Assembly: GCA_036741695.1 (NCBI GenBank)
Contig: DAINRU010000029.1
Location: forward strand, 1-30,150
DNA: 30,150 bases
Source: JAFANK01 sp036741695
Lineage (GTDB): Bacteria > Vulcanimicrobiota > Vulcanimicrobiia > Eremiobacterales > Eremiobacteraceae
Direction of reading: 5' to 3'
The translations under genes were made by a program, and so were the position numbers. The notes under the pieces are model-generated. The model saw only the letters and a program-made list of their open reading frames with translations. It was not told the DNA's origin and ran no database searches. Shown here piece by piece: positions 1 to 8,479 of this stretch; position 1 is the first letter of the stretch, and the number at the start of each line of letters is the position of its first letter.

Positions 1-1379
1 TGGCCGGCACGTCGTGCGCCTACCGGCTGTGGCAGGCCGGCGTGCCGTTCATGCTGTGCGAAGCCAACTCGGCCTTCGGTGGGCGGACGTGGACGCTGCG
101 CAACTTCTTCGACGAAGGGCAGATCGTCGAGCACGGCGGGGAGTTCATCTCAAGCGAGCACACGGCCGTCCGCAAGCTCGCGCACGAGCTCGGGCTCACG
201 CTCCTCAACCTGCGCTCCGGGCAGCCCAAAGACACCGACGAGATCTATTGGGTGCGCGGCGAGAAATACACCGTCCCCGAGATGCTCGCTGATTACCGGC
301 ACGTGTATCCGGCGATGGCGGCGGCCGCCAAGTCCGCCCCCTTCCCCGTGCTCTACAACCGCTACAACAAGGCCGGCTACGAGCTCGACCACATGTCGGT
401 GCGCCAATGGATCGAACGCAACGTGCCCGGCGGCTTGCAGTCCAGGCTCGGCTGGTTGCTTGACCTGGACTGCACGACGGAGAACGGCGGGGAGTCGAGC
501 GTGCAGAGCTCGCTCGAGCTCGTCCAGATGCTCGGCTACTATCCGGCGCTCACGACGCACGGCCAGTTCTACCTCGTGGGCACGGACGAGCTCTACGGAG
601 TCGCCGGCGGCAACGACCAGATCGTCCGACGCATGATCCAACACCTGCCCGCCGCAGCGCTGCGTCCCAACATGGCGCTACGCGCACTGGCTCGCCGCGC
701 GGACGGCTCGTATCGGCTGACGTTTTCCTCGGCGCTGCAGACGATCGAGCAGGACGCCGATCAGGTGCTGCTTGCCTTGCCGTTCACGACGCTGCGCCAC
801 GTCGATCTGTCCAAAGCCGGCTTCTCGCCCCTCAAGATGACCGCCATAGACAACCTGCCGTTGGGCACGAATACCAAGCTGCATGCGCAGTTCAAGGACC
901 GGCTCTGGTACAAGCTCGGCTACAACGGTTACACCTACTCCGACACCGACTACCAGCAGACGTGGGAGGTGACGCGCAAGCAATCGGGTACGGCCGGTAT
1001 CCTCACCTCGTACTACGGCGGGAACTGGGGAGCGAGCTTCCAGGCACCTTCGTTCGCGCCCGCCAAGCCCGCCTACACAGGCCAGTTCCTCAAAGGGCTC
1101 GAGTCGTTATACCCGGGGTGCACGGCTGCGTGGAACGGCAAGGCCTACATGGACTATTGGACCGGCGATCCGTGGCATCGCGGCTCCTACTCTTATGGCA
1201 AGGTTGGTCAATACACCCAATTCATCGGCATCGAGGGCGTGCCCCAAGGAAACGTCCATTTCGCGGGCGAGCACGTCTCGATCGACTTTGCCGGATTCAT
1301 GAACGGTGCGGTCGAGACGGGCGAGAGCGCCGCTTCAGCTATTCTGCGTTCGATACACCACGTGACGGCCGCGCCCTAG
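1..1379 (+). CDS. Flavin-containing amine oxidase, 5'-truncated by the window edge
   Basis: FAD-dependent amine oxidase of the monoamine oxidase/phytoene desaturase superfamily, which oxidises an amine with transfer of electrons to FAD. The frame is open from base 3. The residues before the first ATG (42) read AGTSCAYRLWQAG, the tail of the N-terminal dinucleotide-binding motif, so the true start lies upstream of the window. Near the C-terminus FAGEHVSIDFAGFMNGAVETG is the usual second FAD-contacting segment of amine oxidases. About 459 residues are visible, close to the family's usual length. The substrate cannot be read from the sequence. It converges on the peptidase gene, with only 14 bases between the stops. 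Confidence 0.9.
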   Translation, partial: AGTSCAYRLWQAGVPFMLCEANSAFGGRTWTLRNFFDEGQIVEHGGEFISSEHTAVRKLAHELGLTLLNLRSGQPKDTDEIYWVRGEKYTVPEMLADYRHVYPAMAAAAKSAPFPVLYNRYNKAGYELDHMSVRQWIERNVPGGLQSRLGWLLDLDCTTENGGESSVQSSLELVQMLGYYPALTTHGQFYLVGTDELYGVAGGNDQIVRRMIQHLPAAALRPNMALRALARRADGSYRLTFSSALQTIEQDADQVLLALPFTTLRHVDLSKAGFSPLKMTAIDNLPLGTNTKLHAQFKDRLWYKLGYNGYTYSDTDYQQTWEVTRKQSGTAGILTSYYGGNWGASFQAPSFAPAKPAYTGQFLKGLESLYPGCTAAWNGKAYMDYWTGDPWHRGSYSYGKVGQYTQFIGIEGVPQGNVHFAGEHVSIDFAGFMNGAVETGESAASAILRSIHHVTAAP

Positions 1380-1393
1380 TACCAGATCCTCGC

Positions 1394-2110
1394 CTAGCGC
1401 CGCGTTCTCAGTATCACGTCGGGTACGACGGTCGCTTCTCTTGCTTTTCCTGCGCGGCGCGCGAGATGGTAGGCGTAGTGCCGCGATTTTGAAGCGACGA
1501 TGCGCACGAGCTTCTCGTCCATGAAATGCAGTCCGACGTTATCGTCTGCGGCATAACCGCCGGCGAGCGTGCCGGACCCGACAAGCCTGCGATAGACGGG
1601 CTTGCGCTTGGGCTCGCTGTCGTAGTGCGGACAAAAACTGCCGCGTAGCCAGCCCAGACAGCGCAGCTCTTGGAAACGCCCTGGATACGAATCCGTCACG
1701 CCGGCGGAGAACCAGCACAAGGCGCCCGCGCTGCTGCCCGCCAGCACCACTCCGCGCTCGTACGCGGTCCGCAAGATGCGGTCCAACCCCCAGGCTCGCC
1801 ACAGCACGAGCATGTTGCGCGTGTTACCCCCGCCCACGTAGATGACGTCGTGGCGCAGCACGAACGAGCGCAAGGGCTCGAGCGGCTGCTTGAAGAGCGA
1901 GAGATGCGACGGCCGCGCGCCCAGGCGTTTCGCGTTCTTGTAGAAATGCTCGATGCTGCCGGCATCGTCGCCGCCTGCGGTCGGCACGAAGCAGACCCGG
2001 GGGCTCCTGCGGCCGGTCTGTTCCAGGATGTACCTGCTCATCGTGAGGTCGGGATTGCCTCGCGCGAACCCGCCGCCGCCAAGCGCGATGATCTGCCTGC
2101 CCCGCTGCAT
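1394..2110 (-). CDS. Peptidase S51 family protein (dipeptidase E / cyanophycinase-like)
   Basis: Predicted cytoplasmic serine peptidase of family S51, whose members cleave Asp-X dipeptides (PepE) or cyanophycin. The 238 residues contain an N-terminal glycine-rich strand (IALGGGGFARG), a YVGGGNT segment at 91-97 and a nucleophile elbow GSSAG with Ser127 in the middle. His162 in the PHYD segment is a candidate triad residue. The length matches PepE (about 230 aa) better than cyanophycinase. Family membership is clear and the substrate is not. It is transcribed divergently from the GNAT gene across a 64-bp gap. Confidence 0.85.
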   Translation of the reverse strand: MQRGRQIIALGGGGFARGNPDLTMSRYILEQTGRRSPRVCFVPTAGGDDAGSIEHFYKNAKRLGARPSHLSLFKQPLEPLRSFVLRHDVIYVGGGNTRNMLVLWRAWGLDRILRTAYERGVVLAGSSAGALCWFSAGVTDSYPGRFQELRCLGWLRGSFCPHYDSEPKRKPVYRRLVGSGTLAGGYAADDNVGLHFMDEKLVRIVASKSRHYAYHLARRAGKAREATVVPDVILRTRR

Positions 2111-2127
2111 GCGACTGCCTACGCTAC

Positions 2128-2155
2128 TTGCCGCGCGTGTTCCGCCCGTGATAAT
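2128..2155 (+). promoter_or_regulatory. Possible sigma-70-type promoter for the GNAT gene
   Basis: TTGCCG at 2128-2133 and GATAAT at 2150-2155 are separated by 16 bases. This would start transcription shortly before the ATG at 2175. It is a sequence match only, and the sigma factor preferences of this lineage are unknown. Confidence 0.3.
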
Positions 2156-2174
2156 CTCCTAGTCATGGTGATCC

Positions 2175-2687
2175 ATGCGTGAGGTCGCGGCGACCATTCG
2201 AACCATTCGCCTGGAGGAGCTCGCCGCCATGGCCGGGCTGCGCCGCGAGATGATCCTGGAGATCGATGGTCTGGATTACGACGCGCTCTATCCTGGCTGG
2301 CGCGAGCGTTTCATCGCCTTCTTCCGCGATCGCCTGGTGATCGCACAGGGTCAGTTCTACGTCGCCGAGATGGGCGGCGAGGTCGTGGGGACGGCGGCCG
2401 TCTACATGCCGGCCACGCATCGCAGCGAGATCGTGCTGCGCCGCTCGGCCTATGTCTGTGACGTGTACGTGACGCCGCAGTGGCGGCGGCGAGGCATCGC
2501 GCGGACACTGACGCAAGCCGCCGTCGACTGGGCCAAAGAGAGCGGCTGCGAGGTCGTGCGGCTGCGGACCTCTCGCATGGGCCGCCCCGTGTACGAGACG
2601 CTTGGCTTCAAACCGTCCGATGAGATGGAGCTGCGGCTTGTTACGCCGGAACCGGGGCGGAATGATTCGCGTGACCACCTAAGATAG
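2175..2687 (+). CDS. GNAT-family N-acetyltransferase
   Basis: Acetyl-CoA-dependent N-acetyltransferase of 170 residues. The GNAT core is visible: a central strand (QFYVAEMGGEVVGTAAVY, about 61-78), then VCDVYVTPQWRRRGIARTL (about 94-112), which holds the acetyl-CoA pyrophosphate-binding motif R-R-G-I-A, and a C-terminal VYETLGFKPSDEMEL typical of motif B. The acceptor substrate cannot be predicted. The ATG at 2175 is the first in frame. The next gene starts 5 bases after the stop, so the two may be co-transcribed. Confidence 0.88.
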   Translation: MREVAATIRTIRLEELAAMAGLRREMILEIDGLDYDALYPGWRERFIAFFRDRLVIAQGQFYVAEMGGEVVGTAAVYMPATHRSEIVLRRSAYVCDVYVTPQWRRRGIARTLTQAAVDWAKESGCEVVRLRTSRMGRPVYETLGFKPSDEMELRLVTPEPGRNDSRDHLR

Positions 2688-2692
2688 ACGGC

Positions 2693-3010
2693 ATGCAAGA
2701 ACCCATCCAACCTCTCTTCCAACGGCTGAACATATGGGCCATGTCGCTGGCCTTTGCGACCGCTGCGTTTGCGCTCGCCGTGCTTGCGTTACCTTTGGCC
2801 ATGCTGCATCATCACGTCGGGTACGGGATGATGCGCGGTGGCGGGTATCCCATGCCGCAGGCCGGCGGCGGTTACGGCATGATGCACTACGGAGGCGGCA
2901 TACCGTGGATGTGGCACTTCGGGATGCTGCTCGTCTTCGTGCTGTGGGCGGGGATCAGCGGAGCGATCGTCGCCGCCGTGTATAACGCCGTCGCCAAACC
3001 GCGCGCGTAA
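2693..3010 (+). CDS. Small two-helix membrane protein with Gly/Met/Tyr-rich loop
   Basis: Unrecognised 105-residue protein. It has two predicted membrane helices (about 15-40 and 73-98) joined by a loop of GYGMMRGGGY and GGGYGMMHYGGG repeats that also contains His residues. The ending (a helix followed by VYNAVAKPRA) resembles small DUF5676-type membrane proteins, but that assignment is tentative. A Met/His-rich loop could bind metal, which is inference only. It directly follows the GNAT gene on the same strand. Confidence 0.6.
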   Translation: MQEPIQPLFQRLNIWAMSLAFATAAFALAVLALPLAMLHHHVGYGMMRGGGYPMPQAGGGYGMMHYGGGIPWMWHFGMLLVFVLWAGISGAIVAAVYNAVAKPRA

Positions 3011-3035
3011 GCGACGTCGCTTCCGAGAAGACTCG

Positions 3036-4556
3036 TCAGGCTGAGAGTTCCTCGACCTCGCTGACCAGATCGGCCTGGATCGCTGAGACGATCGTGGGCT
3101 GTTTCGCGCGCAGGTAGAGAAAGCGCGCCAGACCGACGAGCAAGAGCGCCACGAAGATGTAGGGCAGGATGTTGTAGGGGGGCGCGGGGACGGGATAGAC
3201 GCTCCCCACGACCGGCACCAGCATGGCGATGACGGACAAGATGGCGACGATGGTGGCGACGCCGCTGGGCTCGCCGCGAGCGCGCAGGTAGAGCGGCGCC
3301 GCGATCGAGACCAAGATGTAGGGCAGCAGCAGGCCGAACGTGCTCAGCGTACCGGTGATGCCGTAGATATCGAGCACTTTCACCCGGGCGAACAGCATGA
3401 TGAGCGGCACGAGGATGACGATGAGCGAGGCGATCGACACCGCCACGTGCGGTGTCTCGTGCGTCGGGTGCGTCGCGCTTGCGGCTTGGTGGAAGAGCCC
3501 GTGGCGCGACATGGCATAGAGGATGCGCGCTCCGGCCGTGACGCAGGCCAGCGCGCAGGCGAAAAAGCCGATCGTGATGCCCACGTCGACGAGCGGACCC
3601 AAGAGCGGAATGCCGACGAGCTGGGAGAGGACGTCGAGCGGAGCGTTGGATTGGTCGAGCGTCGGCCTATGTCCGTGGAATGCGGTCACGAGCGTGTAGC
3701 TTGAGATCACGAAGTACGCACCGGTCGCGATGACGGTGAAGAGCACCGACGCGGGGATAGAGTGCTTCGGGTTTTTGGCTTCGTGGCCGAGCGCGGTCGC
3801 GCTCTCGAAGCCGACGAAGCTGAAGATGGCGAGGACCAGCCCCTGGCGCAGGCCTGACGCGTTGAGGCCTGCGAAGACGAACTGCGCCGGGTCGATCAGA
3901 CGCTTGTGCTGGGCGAAGAAGATGAACACGAGCACCATGATGATCGAGATCGACACGAACTCCGTGGCCAGCATGAACTGCGTCGAGAGCTTGACATCGC
4001 GGTAGGCCAAAAACCACGCCACGAGTCCGCCGATGAGCATAGCGCCGACGGTGAGCCCGAAATCGAAACCGTCACCCATGAACCGATGCGCCAAGACGGT
4101 CACATAGTTCGCCAAACCGGCGAGGACCGAGCTGCCGATGATCGTGTACGCGATGACGAGCGACCAGCCAGAAATCACGCCCCATGTCGGGCCCAGTCCC
4201 TGCGCCACGAAGGTGTAGAGCGCTCCCGGGGACGCAGAGCGGTGCGCGAAGACGTTGATGTTGGTGGCGACGAGCAGCAGGGCGACGGTGGCAAAGCCAT
4301 ACGCCATCCAAGCGCCGTTGCCGGTGATGCCGAAGACGAGCGGCACGATGAGGGCGGGAGTCGCCGACGGCGCGATGTTGGCGATGGACTGCGCCGCGAT
4401 GTTCCAAAAGCCGAGGTAGTTGCGGCGTAAGCCGGATTGCGGTAAGGGCAACAGGCCTTCTTTTATCATCGCTGCGCTTTCTGTAGACGCCGTGGATTTC
4501 TCGCGCTTCGGAAATAACGCCATCCCGAACCGATGGTATCCGCTTGCGCGCTGCAT
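3036..4556 (-). CDS. APC-superfamily amino-acid permease
   Basis: Integral membrane amino-acid/polyamine transporter of the APC superfamily, about 500 residues with roughly 12-14 hydrophobic segments. The first helix region (NIAPSATPALIVPLVFG) and FVGFESATALGHEAKNPKHSIP after helix 6 are typical of the family, the latter being the conserved helix 6 plus following loop. The exact start is uncertain: codons at 4556, 4523 (MALFPK) and 4469 (MIKEG) are all in frame and none has a strong ribosome binding site. The substrate is unknown. It is transcribed divergently from the DUF1059 gene. Confidence 0.9.
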   Translation of the reverse strand: MQRASGYHRFGMALFPKREKSTASTESAAMIKEGLLPLPQSGLRRNYLGFWNIAAQSIANIAPSATPALIVPLVFGITGNGAWMAYGFATVALLLVATNINVFAHRSASPGALYTFVAQGLGPTWGVISGWSLVIAYTIIGSSVLAGLANYVTVLAHRFMGDGFDFGLTVGAMLIGGLVAWFLAYRDVKLSTQFMLATEFVSISIIMVLVFIFFAQHKRLIDPAQFVFAGLNASGLRQGLVLAIFSFVGFESATALGHEAKNPKHSIPASVLFTVIATGAYFVISSYTLVTAFHGHRPTLDQSNAPLDVLSQLVGIPLLGPLVDVGITIGFFACALACVTAGARILYAMSRHGLFHQAASATHPTHETPHVAVSIASLIVILVPLIMLFARVKVLDIYGITGTLSTFGLLLPYILVSIAAPLYLRARGEPSGVATIVAILSVIAMLVPVVGSVYPVPAPPYNILPYIFVALLLVGLARFLYLRAKQPTIVSAIQADLVSEVEELSA

Positions 4557-4688
4557 CGGCCGAATGAGTTCGCTTTAGTGGTCTAGAGGTTTCTCCACCA
4601 TCGGCATCCGGCCTCTTCGCGCGCCATGGAGCAGTCCAGGAAATCCGGTCGGACAAGAACAATGCCGAGCGTCCCTTTACCTCTCTCT

Positions 4689-4693
4689 GGAGG
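4689..4693 (+). promoter_or_regulatory. Ribosome binding site deciding the DUF1059 start
   Basis: GGAGG lies 8 bases before the ATG at 4702. It overlaps the alternative in-frame GTG at 4693 and therefore argues against that codon. Confidence 0.6.
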
Positions 4694-4701
4694 TGGCTCA
4701 C

Positions 4702-4890
4702 ATGGCAACCACGCTTCGCAAGGTCGCTGACTGTCGCAAGTATCCGAGCGAGAGCAACTGCACGCTCACCATCACTGGGAGCGAGGAAGAGGTCGTGAAA
4801 GCCGCGACCGAGCATGCGATCTCGTCGCACGGCCATAAGGACTCGCCCGAGCTGCGCGCGCAGATCCGCCAGATGCTGGAGAACGAGTAG
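4702..4890 (+). CDS. DUF1059 small protein
   Basis: 62-residue protein resembling the DUF1059 family of small proteins, whose function is unknown. Characteristic features are an early Cys (VADCRKYP), a second Cys, an Asp/Glu-rich helix (SEEEVVKAATEHAISSHG) with the family's terminal SHG/DHG segment, and a short C-terminal helix (PELRAQIRQMLEN). The ATG at 4702 is preferred over the upstream GTG because of the GGAGG placement. It stands alone between two minus-strand genes. Confidence 0.75.
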   Translation: MATTLRKVADCRKYPSESNCTLTITGSEEEVVKAATEHAISSHGHKDSPELRAQIRQMLENE

Positions 4891-4919
4891 GCGCCGGAAC
4901 CTGTCCCCCGGCGGGGCGA

Positions 4920-5741
4920 TCAGGTTTGGTTGAGCGAGCCCGTGCGGTAGCCACGCGGATCGATCTCTACCCGCTCGTAACCGACCGAGCGCAGCGCCTG
5001 CGCGATGCGAGTCGCGCTGCCGGCGAGCCGTGGCACTTGATCGAGCGGGACCTCGATGCGCGCGGTCACGCCGAAATGTCTCACCCGGACGACACCGTAG
5101 CCGAGCGCGCGCAGATAGCGTTCTGCAAGATCGATCTTCTTGAGATCGCGTTCCTCGATTGCCGTCCCATAGGGCACGCGCGACGAGAGACAGGGCGTCG
5201 CCGGCTTGTCCCAGACCGCAAGCCCGAGCCGGTTGGCGATGGCGCGGATATCATCTTTGCCTAGCCGTGCTTGCGCGAGAGGACTGCGCACGCCCAAGCG
5301 CAGCCCGGCACTGTGGCCGGGTCGGCGGTCGAGCGGCGAGCGGCCGTCGTCGGCGTTGAACCCGTCCGCCACGTAGTCGTACCCGCGGCTGCGCGCGAGT
5401 GACGTGAGCTGCGTGAAGAGCTCGTCCTTGCAGTGAAAGCAGCGGTCGGTGAGGTTGGCGCGATAGCGCGGATTGTCGAACTCGTGCGTATCGATGACCT
5501 CATGCTGGGCGCCGATTCGCGCCGCCAGCGCCGACGCTGATTCCACTTCTCCTGATGCGACCGATGGCGAACGGCCGGTGACCGCCAGCACGCCGGCGCC
5601 GAGCTCCTCGTGCGCGACGGCGAGCAGCGTGGCGCTGTCGACGCCTCCTGAATAGGCGACGACGACGCGACGCATGTCGCGCAGGATCTCACGCAGCTCG
5701 CGTTCTTTGGAAGGCACCTGCACGTCGCGATCAGCTGGCAT
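4920..5741 (-). CDS. larE: LarE, ATP-dependent sacrificial sulfur transferase
   Basis: LarE adenylates the carboxylates of the LarB product and donates sulfur from its own cysteine, building the thio-groups of the nickel-pincer nucleotide used by lactate racemase and related enzymes. From the ATG at 5741 the protein has 273 residues. It has a PP-loop SGGVDS at 31-36, a TDRCFHCKDELF segment at 98-109, and Cys184 in the PATPCLSSRVPYG stretch, matching the sacrificial cysteine of Lactobacillus LarE. The ATG at 5741 overlaps the end of larB by 11 bases; an upstream in-frame start at 5780 would overlap more. No larC is visible in the window. Confidence 0.9.
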   Translation of the reverse strand: MPADRDVQVPSKERELREILRDMRRVVVAYSGGVDSATLLAVAHEELGAGVLAVTGRSPSVASGEVESASALAARIGAQHEVIDTHEFDNPRYRANLTDRCFHCKDELFTQLTSLARSRGYDYVADGFNADDGRSPLDRRPGHSAGLRLGVRSPLAQARLGKDDIRAIANRLGLAVWDKPATPCLSSRVPYGTAIEERDLKKIDLAERYLRALGYGVVRVRHFGVTARIEVPLDQVPRLAGSATRIAQALRSVGYERVEIDPRGYRTGSLNQT

Positions 5742-6450
5742 GGAGATGGTTGATGCGCGAGGCCACGCAGGCGGCGCCAAAACCGTTGTCGATGTTCACG
5801 ACCGACACGCCGACAGCACACGCGTTGAGCATGGCCAACAGCGCCGCGATGCCCTGGAACGATGCGCCGTAACCTACGCTCGTCGGCGTCGCGATGACGG
5901 GCTTGTCGACGAGCCCGGCGATGACCGACGGCAGCGCTCCGTCCATGCCGGCGACGGCGACGATGGCATTGGCGGCGTTCAGCGCGTCACGGTGCTCGAG
6001 CACGCGGTGCAGCCCGGCTATGCCCACGTCGTTGATGCGCGTGACCCCGTTGCCCATGAGGTCGAGCGATATGGCCGCCTCCGCCGCGACCGGGCCATCC
6101 GACGTTCCCGCAGAGACGACCGCCACCGCACCGACACGCGGCAATGGCTCTCGCTCCCACGCGATGATGCGTGCCTCTTCGTGATACACCGCCTCTGGCA
6201 GTCGTACGCGCACTGCCGCAAACGCGCTGCGCGGAGCGCGGGTGGCCATGACCACGCGTCCCGTACGCGCAAGCGAAGCCGCGATCTCAGCGATCTGCTG
6301 GTCGCTCTTGCCCGGGCAAAATATCACCTCGGGGAAACCGGTTCGCGCCCCACGTCCATGGTCGAGCGTGGCGTAGTCGAGCCGGTCAGCCTCGTGGTGC
6401 GTCCATTGTTTGAGGGCTTGCGCGAGGGAGAGAGGGGTCTCATCGGGCAT
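5731..6450 (-). CDS. larB: LarB, pyridinium-3,5-biscarboxylic acid mononucleotide synthase
   Basis: LarB carboxylates nicotinic acid adenine dinucleotide at C5 and hydrolyses the phosphoanhydride, the first step of nickel-pincer cofactor synthesis. The 239-residue protein has the C-terminal PurE-like domain. Visible segments are VSAGTSDGPVAAEA, INDVGIAGLHRVL, VAVAGMDGALPSVIAGL and ATPTSVGYGASFQGIAALLAML, all typical of LarB. The N-terminal segment DHGRGARTGFPEVIFCPGK is also family-like. It overlaps larE by 11 bases, so the two are almost certainly translated from one message. Confidence 0.92.
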   Translation of the reverse strand: MPDETPLSLAQALKQWTHHEADRLDYATLDHGRGARTGFPEVIFCPGKSDQQIAEIAASLARTGRVVMATRAPRSAFAAVRVRLPEAVYHEEARIIAWEREPLPRVGAVAVVSAGTSDGPVAAEAAISLDLMGNGVTRINDVGIAGLHRVLEHRDALNAANAIVAVAGMDGALPSVIAGLVDKPVIATPTSVGYGASFQGIAALLAMLNACAVGVSVVNIDNGFGAACVASRINHLHAS

Positions 6451-6559
6451 GGCGCAGGCTTTTAACCATTGAGAAATTCGTCCTTCTCGTGCGATTTGCG
6501 GACGGAGTCAGGACCCGGCGCGTCGAAGTTAGAGAGTCCAAGAATAAGGGAGATTGTTT

Positions 6560-6874
6560 GTGGAACCCGATAAATACATCCAGAGCTTTTTTGAAGCGAT
6601 CCGGACGCAGCTTGACGAGACCAAGGTCGGCAAAGACGGCACGACCGCTCGTTACCGCGATGCCGTGGTGGCTGCGACCTGGTCGAACCAGCTCTGGGAG
6701 GTGGAACTGCGCAGCGATGCGGCCGAACCCCTCAAGCGGCAATACGATCCGAACATCGCTCGCTCGTCGGAGTCAGCGGCGAACTACTTCGTCGACGCGC
6801 TGTTGCGTGCGTCCGGCCAAGAACCGGTGGCCAGGCCGGTCGTGCTGACGCGCTTCAATCGGGGCAGACGGTAG
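6560..6874 (+). CDS. Hypothetical protein, 104 aa
   Basis: Not recognised. A soluble, charged protein without membrane segments or a signal peptide; the middle reads ATWSNQLWEVELRSDAAEP. The GTG at 6560 is chosen because AGGGAG (6547-6552) lies 7 bases before it, while the in-frame TTG at 6554 would touch that site. It is divergent from larB and followed by the structured leader of the second permease. Confidence 0.6.
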   Translation: MEPDKYIQSFFEAIRTQLDETKVGKDGTTARYRDAVVAATWSNQLWEVELRSDAAEPLKRQYDPNIARSSESAANYFVDALLRASGQEPVARPVVLTRFNRGRR

Positions 6875-6937
6875 GCAGACTCTAGGTCCCGGACGGCACC
6901 CGTCCACCCGTACTCGTTTCCCAAGCGCTCGTCATAT

Positions 6938-6992
6938 CAAAGGTCCGGTGCACTCTGACCCAAAAAGTGCGCTGTCTATGGGCGGACCTTTG
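6938..6992 (+). promoter_or_regulatory. Long inverted repeat / possible structured mRNA leader before the permease
   Basis: CAAAGGTCCG (6938-6947) and CGGACCTTTG (6983-6992) are perfect 10-bp inverted arms around a 35-nt interior, ending one base before the GTG start at 6994. Inside, GCACT (6950-6954) can pair with AGTGC (6966-6970). CCCA in that inner loop (6959-6962) can pair with TGGG (6979-6982), which would form a pseudoknot. If formed in RNA the structure would bury the translation start region. It could equally be a protein operator. Confidence 0.45.
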
Positions 6993-6993
6993 A

Positions 6994-8475
6994 GTGTCGC
7001 TTAAACAGCTTTTTGCGGTCCAGCCGCTGGACCGCGTCCGGCCGGACGACGAAGGGCCCAAACTGCGCCGCGTGCTCGGCTGGCCGGGCCTCATCGCCAT
7101 CGGTCTCGGGACCATGCTCGGCGGCCTCTTCACCACCATTGGCGTGGGCGCTCAGGTGGCCGGCCCCGGCGTCATCATGAGCTTCTTCCTCTCAGGCGTC
7201 GTCTGCATCTTCGTGGCGTTATGCTACGCGGAGTTCGCCTCCATGGTGCCCGTGGCGGGCAGTGCCTACACCTATGCATACGCCACTTTGGGCGAGCTGA
7301 TCGCCTGGGTCATCGGCTGGGACCTCATCTTGGAATATGGCATCAGCGCGGCGCCGGTCGCGTCCTCGTGGTCCGGCTATGTCCAAGACCTGCTCCAGAG
7401 CATCGGCATCCGCTTGCCCGCCTGGGCGCAAACCGCGAAACTCGACGCCGTCACCGCGCCCGCCCACATCGGCTCGTGGCACTTCACCATGCTGCACTCG
7501 ATCAACCTCGCAGGATCGCAGATCGACGTGGTCGCTGCGCTCGGCGTGTTAGGGATGAGCGTCCTGCTCGCCATCGGCATCCGCGAATCCGCCGGCACCA
7601 ACGCGGCGTTCGTCGTCCTCCAGATCATCGCGTTTGTGGTCTTCATCTTCGGCTCGATCGCGTTCGTCTCGGCCAAGCATCTGCATCCGTTCGCGCCCAA
7701 CGGGTTTCACGGCATCGTGCAGAGCGCGGCGCTCGTCTTCTTCGCATATATCGGGTTCGACACGGTGACGGTAGCCTCGGAGGAGTCCAAAAACCCTCGG
7801 CGTGACGTGCCCATCGGCATCATCGGCTCGCTCGTCATCGGCGGCATCTTGTACATGATCATCGCCTACATCACGGTCGGCATCGTGCCCTGGCAGCACA
7901 TCAACTCCAACGACGCGATGTCCCAGGCGGCGCGCATGGCCGGTAACGCTCCGATTTTCGTCGGCTTCGTCACGGTCGGCGCGATCGCCGGCAACATCTC
8001 GGTCATGCTCACCTCGTTGCTCGGCCAGACGCGGATCTTCTACGTCATGGCGCGCGACCACTTGCTTCCCGCCTCCGTCGCCAAAGTGCATCACCGTTTC
8101 CACACGCCGGCACGCATGACCATGATCACCGGCGTCATCGTCGCCGTGATGGCCGCGCTCATCCCGCTCGAGAAGCTGCTCGAGCTCGTCAACATCGGCA
8201 CGCTCTCGGCGTTCGGCATCGTGTGTCTGGGGGTGCTCATCTTGCGCATCATCCATCCCAATGCCAACCGTCCGTTCCGCTCGCCTGCCGGGCCCCTGGT
8301 CGCCATCTTGGGCTTGGCGGGCTGCATCTATCTCATCGCAGGTCTGCCCGTGCCGACCTTGATCCGCTTTGTGGTCTGGTTCACCGTCGGGGTCGTCATC
8401 TACAGCTTCTACGGGTACAGGCACAGCCGGCTGCGCAAAGAAGCTTTCGTGCCCACCCCAGCGTCAGGAGAATAA
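6994..8475 (+). CDS. APC-superfamily amino-acid permease (cationic amino-acid transporter type)
   Basis: Integral membrane transporter of 493 residues with about 12 hydrophobic helices, of the CAT/YfnA-like branch of the APC superfamily. Evidence includes LIAIGLGTMLGGLFTTIG at helix 1 with the glycine-rich unwound segment, EFASMVPVAGSAYTYAYATLGE after helix 2, and FFAYIGFDTVTVASEESKNPRRDVP at helix 6. The start is a GTG immediately after the inverted repeat at 6938-6992. The next gene starts 4 bases after its stop, suggesting co-expression with the DUF5069 protein. Confidence 0.92.
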   Translation: MSLKQLFAVQPLDRVRPDDEGPKLRRVLGWPGLIAIGLGTMLGGLFTTIGVGAQVAGPGVIMSFFLSGVVCIFVALCYAEFASMVPVAGSAYTYAYATLGELIAWVIGWDLILEYGISAAPVASSWSGYVQDLLQSIGIRLPAWAQTAKLDAVTAPAHIGSWHFTMLHSINLAGSQIDVVAALGVLGMSVLLAIGIRESAGTNAAFVVLQIIAFVVFIFGSIAFVSAKHLHPFAPNGFHGIVQSAALVFFAYIGFDTVTVASEESKNPRRDVPIGIIGSLVIGGILYMIIAYITVGIVPWQHINSNDAMSQAARMAGNAPIFVGFVTVGAIAGNISVMLTSLLGQTRIFYVMARDHLLPASVAKVHHRFHTPARMTMITGVIVAVMAALIPLEKLLELVNIGTLSAFGIVCLGVLILRIIHPNANRPFRSPAGPLVAILGLAGCIYLIAGLPVPTLIRFVVWFTVGVVIYSFYGYRHSRLRKEAFVPTPASGE

Positions 8476-8479
8476 GCCA

